Shown: positions 32,765 to 39,444 of the stretch, piece after piece
Position numbering within the stretch: position 1 is the stretch's first letter
Layout: the number at the start of each line of letters is the position of its first letter
NCBI GenBank assembly: GCA_013792055.1
Contig: VMSQ01000214.1
Coordinates: forward strand, 1-39,444
DNA: 39,444 bases
Direction of reading: 5' to 3'
Source of the DNA: Desulfobacteraceae bacterium
Lineage (GTDB): Bacteria > Desulfobacterota > Desulfobacteria > Desulfobacterales > ETH-SRB1
Position numbers and translations under genes: made by a program
Notes under the pieces: generated by a model
What the model saw: the letters and a program-made list of their open reading frames with translations, nothing else
Told to the model about the DNA's origin: nothing
The model's database searches: none

Positions 32765-34723
32765 TTATTCCAACTCACGTCTCATTTCCATATCATAGAG
32801 GACTCTTTCCTTCTTTTCCTGGATACCCAGAGCCTCTCGCCCTTTTTCGATACGCTGGATCATCAATTGAGCCATCTTTACTGGGTCGGATTCAACCGCC
32901 CACATTCCGCCGTACAGGTTTTCCATCTCTTTGAACAGGTAATCAGTCAAAACCTTGCTGCCCGTTGTCGGAAAGGTTCTCCCAAATACTACAAAAACGC
33001 CGCTCGCTACAAAATATTGCCCAATCGCTATCGCCTTCTCACTCATCCATTCCGGCGCACATCCTGCCGCTGGTATCTGGTAAATATCATCACCAAGACC
33101 ACCCTCCCGGACAATCTCGGTAGCAGCAATCAAAATACGACTGTTGTCCACACATGATCCCATGTGCAATACCGGTGGCATACCTACTGTCTCACAAACT
33201 TCCCTTAATCCAGGGCCTGCCAGCTCCGCTGCTTCAGGACGCAATAATCCGGCTCTTCCACAAGCAGTGGCAGCACATCCTGTGACAAGAACCAACACAT
33301 CATTGGCGATTAACTCTTTTACAACAGTAGTATGTACATAACCGGAACGCACACGCATGCTGTCACATCCAACTACCGCCCCGACACCTCTAATTCTTCC
33401 GTTTATAATATTATCATTTAATGGACGATACGAAGCACGAAAAGCCCCACCAAGCATATGATTAATAGTCTCATGACTGAAGCCCGCAACAACATCCATC
33501 TTGTTTTGTGGAATATTGACCTTTCCTCTCTGCGGATATTTATCAATAGCGCGCTGAATGATCTTCCGAGCTGCTTCCAGGGCGTTATGATGATGCACTT
33601 CGATATGCTCGGCACCAGGGATCCGAGCTCTATCAGAAGTCGTTATCACCGCTGTATGAAAACATCCAGCCACTACCGGCAGGGACTGCATAACACACTG
33701 GACATCAACAACCATGGCTTCCACAGCACCAGTTGCAAGCACAATTTCCTGTTGAATAAAACTACCTGCTATAGGGATGCCGTGACGCATAAGGACTTCA
33801 TTTCCTGTACAGCACACACCAGCCAGATTAATTCCTTTTGCTCCAACTTTTTTTGCGGCCTCAATCAATTCGGGATCCTGGGAAACAATTGCCATAGCCT
33901 CAGATAAAATAGGCTCATGGCCATGTACAATAATGTTGACCTCATCTTCTGATAGTACACCAAGATTTACCACAGCCCTGATCGGAACCGGAGTCCCGAA
34001 CATGATATCCTGCAATTCTGTGGATATCATTGAAGCGCCCCATCCGTCTGCTAAAGCACATCTGGTCGCCTGGAAAATCAGGTTATGATAATCCTGGTCG
34101 GTTCCCATATGAGTTCTATGCATCAGCTCAACAACTTCCCGCTGTATGCCACGAGGTATAACTCCCAATTTTTTCCATAATTCCTGCCTTTTTTCAGGAG
34201 CACGTTTAATACAGTATAAGCTGCCATCTTGTTTTCCGAATTCAGCTAAAGCCTTTTCACCCAACTCAATAGCTATATCCTTTGTACTTCGGCCTTCTGT
34301 CTTTATTTCAAAGACCTCTGCCAAAGCACGCAGCTTCTTTTCATCCTTGATTTTATACTCTGATTCTCCCTTAGCCACAGCCAGAAATGCCTTTGCTGTC
34401 TCAAGGGCATGATCCATGTGAGCAGATGATCCGGCAGCCACCATGCGACTAAAATTACGTGCAGCTACGGTAGCAGGAGTAGCGCCACAAAGCCCTATTG
34501 ACTCAGGGACACCCTCTATCATCATACATGGCCCAAAGGAACAATTTCGACAGCACGTTCCTCCCTGACCGAAAAGGCATGGCTCAATAGCACGCCTGTT
34601 CATACGCTGTATATATGTAACAACCCCCTGTTTCTCAGCTTGCTCCGCAACACATGTGCTTCCCTCGCAATCAATACCCATACAGCGCTGAGCAATACCT
34701 ATGGGAGATCTTTTTGTTGCCAT
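32765..34723 (-). CDS. acsA: Ni-Fe carbon monoxide dehydrogenase catalytic subunit
   Basis: 652 aa. Interconverts CO2 and CO, supplying the carbonyl group to AcsB. The N-terminal B/D-cluster cysteines (Cys49, 57, 58, 61, 66: CLFGQGGTCCRNCSFGPC) are present. C-cluster regions EVHHHNALE, GVCCTGNE, VGCDSMRV, GCAATACGRAG and HMGSCVDNSR are also present, so the enzyme looks active. Length fits bacterial AcsA/CooS. GGAGGA lies well placed upstream of the ATG. No CooC/AcsF Ni-insertion gene accompanies it. It is adjacent to hdrA, not acsB. Confidence 0.95.
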   Translation of the reverse strand: MATKRSPIGIAQRCMGIDCEGSTCVAEQAEKQGVVTYIQRMNRRAIEPCLFGQGGTCCRNCSFGPCMMIEGVPESIGLCGATPATVAARNFSRMVAAGSSAHMDHALETAKAFLAVAKGESEYKIKDEKKLRALAEVFEIKTEGRSTKDIAIELGEKALAEFGKQDGSLYCIKRAPEKRQELWKKLGVIPRGIQREVVELMHRTHMGTDQDYHNLIFQATRCALADGWGASMISTELQDIMFGTPVPIRAVVNLGVLSEDEVNIIVHGHEPILSEAMAIVSQDPELIEAAKKVGAKGINLAGVCCTGNEVLMRHGIPIAGSFIQQEIVLATGAVEAMVVDVQCVMQSLPVVAGCFHTAVITTSDRARIPGAEHIEVHHHNALEAARKIIQRAIDKYPQRGKVNIPQNKMDVVAGFSHETINHMLGGAFRASYRPLNDNIINGRIRGVGAVVGCDSMRVRSGYVHTTVVKELIANDVLVLVTGCAATACGRAGLLRPEAAELAGPGLREVCETVGMPPVLHMGSCVDNSRILIAATEIVREGGLGDDIYQIPAAGCAPEWMSEKAIAIGQYFVASGVFVVFGRTFPTTGSKVLTDYLFKEMENLYGGMWAVESDPVKMAQLMIQRIEKGREALGIQEKKERVLYDMEMRRELE

Positions 34724-34775
34724 AAGTCAGTCCTCCGACATTAACGATCAGCTTCAACTGATCCATTTTTTAACC

Positions 34776-35654
34776 TTAAAGAGTATTTCTTGCTGCTTCG
34801 ACCGTATTTTTCATCAGCATAACAATTGTCATGGGTCCTACGCCACCAGGTACCGGTGTTATTGCTGCAGCTTTTTCTTTAACACTATCAAATTCAACAT
34901 CGCCTACTAAAATCGCCTTTCCTTCAGGGGTTTTTCCAATCCTGTTAACTCCAACATCAATAACAACAACCCCTTCTCTGACCATATCGCCGGTAACTGT
35001 CTTGGGATGACCGGTAGCTACAATAAGGATATCCGCACGCTTGGTGTGGAAAGATAGATCCTTGGTCCTTGTATGGCACAGAGTTACCGTTGCATTTCCA
35101 GAGGGCCTCTTCTGAAGCATTAGATTTAGAACCGGTTTTCCAACGATGTTGCTCCTCCCGACTATTACCACTTCAGCTCCTTCTGTTTTTACTCCTGAAC
35201 GACTTAGAAGCTCTAAAACTCCATGAGGTGTACACGGAAGAAAACATTTCTCTCCGATAACCATTTTCCCAACATTTACAGGATGGAAACCATCTACATC
35301 CTTATTGGGATCAATTGCATAAAGTACACGGGTTTTATTAATGTGCTTGGGGAGAGGCAACTGGATTAAGATCCCGTGAATACTCGAATTATTGTTCAAT
35401 TCATCAACCAACTTCAGGAGATCTTCCTCTGAAGCGTCTGCCGGCAAGTTAATCATCTTCGAATAAATACCCAGGTTATTACAAGACTTCTCCTTTTGAC
35501 CGACATATACTTTTGATGCAGGATCATCACCCACAAGTACTGTGGCCAATCCCGGAGTCAAGCCATGTTTTTCCTTTAATTCTGCTATCTCTTTTTTAAG
35601 CTCTACTCTTATTTCTTTGGCAATTTCGGTTCCACTGATAATTTTTGCGGACAT
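34776..35654 (-). CDS. folD: Bifunctional methylene-THF dehydrogenase / methenyl-THF cyclohydrolase
   Basis: 292 aa, normal FolD length. It catalyses formyl-THF to methenyl-THF to methylene-THF, so no separate fchA is needed. Seen: YVGQKEKSC with the catalytic Tyr and Lys region, ILIQLPLPKHI, KDVDGFHP, PCTPHGVLELL, VVIVGRSNIVGKP (dinucleotide fold) and the C-terminal TPVPGGVGPMT. It sits between fhs and acsA, with GGGAG upstream of the ATG. Cofactor preference (NAD or NADP) cannot be read with confidence. Confidence 0.95.
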   Translation of the reverse strand: MSAKIISGTEIAKEIRVELKKEIAELKEKHGLTPGLATVLVGDDPASKVYVGQKEKSCNNLGIYSKMINLPADASEEDLLKLVDELNNNSSIHGILIQLPLPKHINKTRVLYAIDPNKDVDGFHPVNVGKMVIGEKCFLPCTPHGVLELLSRSGVKTEGAEVVIVGRSNIVGKPVLNLMLQKRPSGNATVTLCHTRTKDLSFHTKRADILIVATGHPKTVTGDMVREGVVVIDVGVNRIGKTPEGKAILVGDVEFDSVKEKAAAITPVPGGVGPMTIVMLMKNTVEAARNTL

Positions 35655-35790
35655 TATTTAAATCTCCCGTTTGTGGATTGAATATTGTCGATTGAATATT
35701 GAATATTTGTGGAATCGCTTCGCTCTGCCTTTTTTAAAAATTGACAGAATTCCTTCAATCTTCAATAGTCAATCTTCAATCTTCAATTAA
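35655..35790 (-). repeat. fhs-folD gap: composite repeat element
   Basis: Transcript order: ATTGAAG 7-mers beginning at the fhs TAA stop, the core GAATTCTGTCAATTTT (plus 35737-35766), a short hairpin (AGAGCGAAGCG region), GCGATTCCACAAAT (plus 35705-35719, identical to 21126-21140), and inverted TTCAATA 7-mers before the folD leader. Its overall order matches the longer element at 20991-21263 without the large GC-rich hairpins. Confidence 0.8.
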
Positions 35791-37550
35791 AATAGCCCTT
35801 TTACTTTTCCGGTCTCAACATCTACGTCAATGCGCCTGTAAGCTGGATCTGAGGCTGTACCTGGCATAAGGCTAATTGCTCCAGCAACCGGCACAACAAA
35901 TCCTGCCCCCTTATAAGTCAAGATATCACGAACAGGAAGAGTCCATCCATTTGGGACTCCTTTTATGTTAGGATCATGAGAAAGACTAAGGTGTGTCTTG
36001 ACCATACATGTTCCCAATTTCGAAAGTTCAGGATCCTGCTCAATTCTCTTGGCCTTGGCCTCGGCCTCAGGAGTATAGCTCACACCGTCAGCACCATAAA
36101 CCTCTTTTGCAATCATTTCAATCCGTTTACGGAGCGGAGTATCCAGTTCATAAAGAAGGCGAAAATCGTTTTCTTCTTCACATGCATCAACAACTGCATC
36201 GGCGAACTCCAAAGCCCCGTCACCACCCTTAAGCCAATGCTCAGAGACAGCGACACGGGCACCTGAAGCTTCAGACAACCTGCGAACCGTATTTATCTCA
36301 TCCTTTGTGTCAGTATAAAATGAATTAATACAAACAACTGGATTAATTCCGGCCTTTTTTACCGTCTTAATGTGATGAACAAGATTTTCACACCCCTTTT
36401 CAACCCAGTCAACATGCTCCTCAAGATATGCGGGGTCCATTGGCTTGCCTGGAGGTACTGGAGGTCCGCCACCATGACATTTCAACGCACGAATAGTTGC
36501 AACCACTACAGCGCAATGAGGTTTCAGCCCGCTAAAACGGCATTTTAAGTTCCAGAATTTCTCAAAGCCAATATCTGCTCCAAAACCACTTTCAGTAACA
36601 TGATAGTCTGATAATTTTAATCCTACCCTGTCTGCAATGATTGATGATTGTCCTATGGCTATGTTTGCAAATGGCCCTGCATGTACAAAAACCGGCTGCC
36701 CTTCTAAGGATTGAAGGAGGTTTGGATTCAGGGCTTCCACCATCCATGCAGTCATGGCACCGTCAACCTCAAGGTCTGCCGTAGTAACGGGATCTCCATT
36801 TTTGTTATAAGCAACCACTATCTTGCCCATTCGCTCACGCATATCTTTCAGACTGGTAGCAACAGCCAAAATAGCCATAATCTCGGAACTTACTGCGATT
36901 CCAAATTTGGACTGCATGGGAAAGCCATCCATCTTTCCACCAAGACCTATTATTATATTACGGAGTGACTGGGCGCAAAAATCAATTATCCATCCCATTT
37001 CAACATTTTTTGGATTAATATCCAGGCGTTTCAAATTCTTTTTAGCCAGAATCTCATCAGAATAATTGTTTTCATGCTGCATCCTTGATGTCAAAGCTAC
37101 CATGGCTAAATTATGAGCATTCATGATGGCATTGATATCACCTGTCAAACCCAATGAAAAAGGCGTAAGAGGAATACACTGCGCCAGACCACCACCGGCA
37201 GCGCTACCCTTAATATTCATTGTGGGACCTCCGGAAGGCTGTCGTATAGCACCTATTACTCGCAGGCCTCTCTTGCCAAGTCCCTGCACCAATCCCATGG
37301 CAGAAGTACTTTTTCCTTCTCCGAGTGGAGTTGGGGTTATAGCTGTTACATCAATATATTTTGCGTCTGGTTTTCCTTCAAGACGTTTAATAACCTTTGT
37401 AAAATCTACTTTTGCCACATAATGCCCATGCGGAAGTAACTCGTCTTTCTCAAGTCCAAGTTCCTCTCCGAGTTGATATACAGTTTTCATATTCTTTTCC
37501 GCATCTTCGGCAATTTCCCAATCATGATGCTTAGTCGGATCAAGAGACAT
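35787..37550 (-). CDS. fhs: Formate-tetrahydrofolate ligase
   Basis: 587 aa. ATP-dependent activation of formate to formyl-THF. The P-loop-like [11 protein letters not shown], the N-terminal ATP/THF region ([19 protein letters not shown]), LTGDINAI and the C-terminal [13 protein letters not shown] are all typical. A strong AAAGGAGG precedes the ATG. It is the first gene of the pathway run and follows a 398-bp gap containing a promoter candidate. The enzyme can run in reverse, generating ATP, if the pathway oxidises acetate. Confidence 0.96.
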   Translation of the reverse strand: MSLDPTKHHDWEIAEDAEKNMKTVYQLGEELGLEKDELLPHGHYVAKVDFTKVIKRLEGKPDAKYIDVTAITPTPLGEGKSTSAMGLVQGLGKRGLRVIGAIRQPSGGPTMNIKGSAAGGGLAQCIPLTPFSLGLTGDINAIMNAHNLAMVALTSRMQHENNYSDEILAKKNLKRLDINPKNVEMGWIIDFCAQSLRNIIIGLGGKMDGFPMQSKFGIAVSSEIMAILAVATSLKDMRERMGKIVVAYNKNGDPVTTADLEVDGAMTAWMVEALNPNLLQSLEGQPVFVHAGPFANIAIGQSSIIADRVGLKLSDYHVTESGFGADIGFEKFWNLKCRFSGLKPHCAVVVATIRALKCHGGGPPVPPGKPMDPAYLEEHVDWVEKGCENLVHHIKTVKKAGINPVVCINSFYTDTKDEINTVRRLSEASGARVAVSEHWLKGGDGALEFADAVVDACEEENDFRLLYELDTPLRKRIEMIAKEVYGADGVSYTPEAEAKAKRIEQDPELSKLGTCMVKTHLSLSHDPNIKGVPNGWTLPVRDILTYKGAGFVVPVAGAISLMPGTASDPAYRRIDVDVETGKVKGLF

Positions 37551-37948
37551 AGATTCCTCCTTTTATTATTTTATGCGCATGAAATTTGATGGTCTCGTAA
37601 AAGTCAAATTCATCATGTTTTAAGTGTTAAGTTATGATATTATATTGTTATAACGAGTGGTTAAATCTTAAAACCTAAAACGTTTGTGAAAAGCTGATAT
37701 TAAAATATTAGAGAAAGTTGTGGAAAGAAAATGCATACAACCTTTATTTCTGTATTTCCATAATTTACTGAACCATATTTATTTATTCATGTTATATATA
37801 AATGCTGCCTTTTATTTAGTCAAGCAAAAAAAACAGCGATTAAATTGAACTATATCTTTGGAATAAAATAATAACGGCTAATTATGAATAGGCCAAGGAA
37901 CTCGATATGCTAAACTAAATAATATAAATCTGGGTTTCTGTAAAATAA
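37551..37948 (-). other. 398-bp AT-rich gap upstream of fhs
   Basis: Long AT-rich intergenic region between the PHP gene and fhs. I see no ORF or 7-mer array. It holds a promoter candidate (separate entry), a second perfect TATAAT at plus 37639-37644 without a -35 partner, and the fhs Shine-Dalgarno. An imperfect hairpin near 37880-37900 (GGCcTA...TAGCC) could end the PHP transcript but is weak. Confidence 0.5.
37795..37823 (-). promoter_or_regulatory. Candidate sigma70-type promoter for the fhs-led run
   Basis: In transcript sense TTGACT (37823-37818), a 17-base spacer and TATATA (37800-37795). It would give an fhs leader of roughly 235 bases. Pattern match only; the region is AT-rich, so chance matches are likely. 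Confidence 0.35.
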
Positions 37949-38593
37949 TTACACCATATTTATATATAGGGAGGCATTTTTTTGCATTATATCATAGTCA
38001 TTCTCGGTCAAACCGGCTCCACAAACAACTTTTTTTGCCATTTTATCATTAATCAAATCTTCAGGTGCATGCGAATCACTGTTAATGACAAGCTTGGCCC
38101 CTATTTTCATGGCAAGCATGGCAACATGTCCGTTGGTCAGAGAGTGTCCTTTACGAGCTGATATCTCCAAAAAAATTCTATTTTCTTTTGCTTTTAAAAC
38201 TTCCTCCTCGCTTATCAGGCCAGGGTGTGCCAGAATATCGATATCTGCTTCTAGTGCAGCACTATTAGTGCCTGGAGCAACTGGCTCGCTAATTGTTTCT
38301 CCATGTACTATAATGATTTTTGCTCCTAAAGAACGAGCTTTTTTTGCAGCATCTGATATCAGACCGGGCGGCACATGAGTTATTTCTATTCCAGGAACAA
38401 CCTTTATGCTTAAAACACTATTTAGTTTTTCTGCTACGGCAACTATCCTTGGGACTATAAAATCAATATTTGAAAAATCGCCATGATCTGTTATTCCAAT
38501 TCCTTTTAATCCGACAAATTCCGCTCTTCTAACTAGCTCGGAAGGTATCAAAACGCCGTCACTGAAAACCGTATGTGTATGAAGATCTATCAT
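37949..38593 (-). CDS. PHP-domain metal-dependent phosphoesterase
   Basis: 214 aa. Metal-ligand motifs of the PHP family are all present: DLHTHTVFSDG, GITDHGDFSN, PGIEITHV, VHGET, LAHPG and NSDSHAPEDL. Related proteins are histidinol-phosphatase or YcdX-like hydrolases; the substrate cannot be assigned. Its start overlaps the stop of the upstream DUF151 gene (ATGA), so they are probably cotranscribed. No evident link to the acetyl-CoA pathway. Confidence 0.85.
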   Translation of the reverse strand: MIDLHTHTVFSDGVLIPSELVRRAEFVGLKGIGITDHGDFSNIDFIVPRIVAVAEKLNSVLSIKVVPGIEITHVPPGLISDAAKKARSLGAKIIIVHGETISEPVAPGTNSAALEADIDILAHPGLISEEEVLKAKENRIFLEISARKGHSLTNGHVAMLAMKIGAKLVINSDSHAPEDLINDKMAKKVVCGAGLTENDYDIMQKNASLYINMV

Positions 38594-39087
38594 ATCTTAT
38601 ATTTCCCAAAATCTTCGGGCGAAAGCTTTTCGAGATAATCTGCCCACTTTTTACCATCTTCAGTCTTATCAAGGGCTTCAGCATGGCTGTCAGACATTTT
38701 CGATTTTTCAATAACAATATCATCAACATAAATTGGGGCCTTAAATCGAAGGGCAAGAGCAATTGCATCGCTAGGACGAGCATCCATACTGAAATTACCT
38801 TTTTCATAAATAAAATGAATTTTGGCGTAGAAAGTGTTATTCTTTAAATCACACACCTCCACTTTTTCAATGCTGATATCAATAAGATCTGTAAAATTTT
38901 TAAAAAGATCGTGGGTCATGGGACGGTCAAACTTTATATCTTGAAGAGTAGAGGCAATAGAGGTAGCTTCCAGCAACCCTATCCATATAGGAATTGCCTG
39001 ATCATCTTTATCAGACTTTAAAATAACGATAGGTGTATTTGAAGTTGGATCAATTGTCAGTCCCGCTATGCTAACTTTAAGCAGCAT
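38590..39087 (-). CDS. DUF151 (bifunctional nuclease family) protein
   Basis: 165 aa from the ATG at 39087 (MLLKVSIAGLTIDP), which has GGAG upstream. The track's 193-aa version adds 28 residues that read into miaB. Family motifs: TPIVILKSD, AIPIWIGLLEATSIA, and DARPSDAIALALRFKAPIYV. Members carry a DUF151 domain, with nuclease activity reported for some plant homologues; the bacterial role is unclear. It overlaps the end of miaB by 11 bp and the start of the PHP gene by 4 bp. Confidence 0.88.
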   Translation of the reverse strand: MLLKVSIAGLTIDPTSNTPIVILKSDKDDQAIPIWIGLLEATSIASTLQDIKFDRPMTHDLFKNFTDLIDISIEKVEVCDLKNNTFYAKIHFIYEKGNFSMDARPSDAIALALRFKAPIYVDDIVIEKSKMSDSHAEALDKTEDGKKWADYLEKLSPEDFGKYKI

Positions 39088-39444
39088 AACTTTGTTCTCC
39101 TTCCGAAGCAAAAAGTGTTGCTTCCATTTGAACTGGTTTCCCCCAGAGTGAATGGGAATATGCTTTTTCAATTTTCACGTTCACTATTTTCCCTTTTAAT
39201 ATTTTATCGCGTGGAATAGTATCCTCAATCTGGATAAAGTTTACTACCTTGTTAGTTGCGGTACGTCCTGACCACTGAATGTGTTGACATTTTCTTTGAG
39301 TATCACTATCTACCCTTTTTTTACTTAAACCCTCAACAAGGATCAACTCATTTGATCCAACCAGCTCACTGTTTTTTTTAGTTGTAAAATATTCCTGCAA
39401 ATCCAGCAGGATTTGCAATCTTTCTTTATTTTCCTGCTCTGTAA
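39077..39444 (-). CDS. miaB: tRNA methylthiotransferase MiaB, C-terminal part (truncated by window edge)
   Basis: The reading frame continues past the track's start (a TTG that is really an internal Leu) to the right edge, adding TEQENKER. The visible part is the end of the radical-SAM domain (ERLQILLDLQ...) followed by the TRAM RNA-binding domain (residues near QWSGRTATNKVVNF...LKGKIVNVKIEKAYSHSLWG). MiaB adds the 2-methylthio group to i6A37 of tRNA. Other MiaB-like methylthiotransferases share this layout, but ERLQ...LQ and TATNKVV fit MiaB well. The catalytic cysteines lie outside the window. Confidence 0.85.
   Translation of the reverse strand, partial: TEQENKERLQILLDLQEYFTTKKNSELVGSNELILVEGLSKKRVDSDTQRKCQHIQWSGRTATNKVVNFIQIEDTIPRDKILKGKIVNVKIEKAYSHSLWGKPVQMEATLFASEGEQSYAA

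Noticed and set aside
37551-37790. THF riboswitch upstream of fhs
   Set aside because: I could not recognise the conserved THF-I or THF-II cores in the AT-rich leader; a covariance search would settle it.

Overview
The window reads as one long, co-oriented carbon-metabolism and electron-transfer locus. Every gene I accept lies on the minus strand, and the plus-strand entries in the ORF track are shadows. It encodes a complete bacterial (tetrahydrofolate-type) Wood-Ljungdahl pathway: formate dehydrogenase, formate-THF ligase (fhs), bifunctional FolD, two MetF/MetV methylene-THF reductase sets, methyltransferase AcsE, corrinoid protein AcsC/AcsD, acetyl-CoA synthase AcsB and CO dehydrogenase AcsA. 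Around these sits an unusually rich set of HdrA, HdrC, HdrB, MvhD and GltD-like flavin/iron-sulfur modules. The combination of bacterial acs genes with many Hdr/MvhD fusions and no hydrogenase, together with moderate AT richness, suggests a strictly anaerobic Desulfobacterota (Desulfobacterales-like sulfate reducer) or related syntroph. This is inference; no 16S or sulfate-reduction gene is present.

Layout in transcription order (right to left): the 3' end of miaB, a DUF151 nuclease-family gene and a PHP phosphoesterase form a housekeeping group. A 398-bp AT-rich gap with a promoter candidate follows. Then come fhs, folD and acsA, and Hdr module 2: a 1009-aa HdrA, MvhD with a C-terminal extension, an HdrC-ferredoxin-MvhD fusion, an HdrC-GltD fusion, metV2, an 856-aa HdrA, mvhD and metF2. 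Next is a signalling island of two stand-alone receivers and a REC-PAS-histidine kinase with a degenerate receiver. Then Hdr module 1: GltD-ferredoxin-degenerate MvhD, an HdrC-HdrB fusion, HdrA split into two genes, mvhD, metV1 and metF1. Last are acsD, acsB, acsC, acsE and a 1369-aa 2Fe2S-GltD-FdhA fusion.

How it fits together: formate, made or oxidised by FdhA, is activated by Fhs, and the carbon is reduced by FolD and MetFV to methyl-THF. AcsE moves the methyl group to AcsCD, and AcsB joins it to CO from AcsA to give acetyl-CoA; the route can also run backwards to oxidise acetate. The MetFV-HdrA-HdrBC-MvhD arrangement resembles the Moorella MetFV-HdrABC-MvhD complex, but here it is duplicated, heavily fused and coupled to NAD(P)-type GltD modules. 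My inference is that these are two distinct electron-bifurcating or confurcating methylene-THF reductase complexes.

The main non-coding surprise is at gene boundaries. Many intergenic gaps carry short tandem repeats, mostly 7-mers, that begin at or within a few bases of a stop codon and often recur in inverted orientation before the next start codon. Three gaps share an identical core (GAATTCTGTCAATTTT in transcript sense). In places the repeats encode the last residues of a protein.
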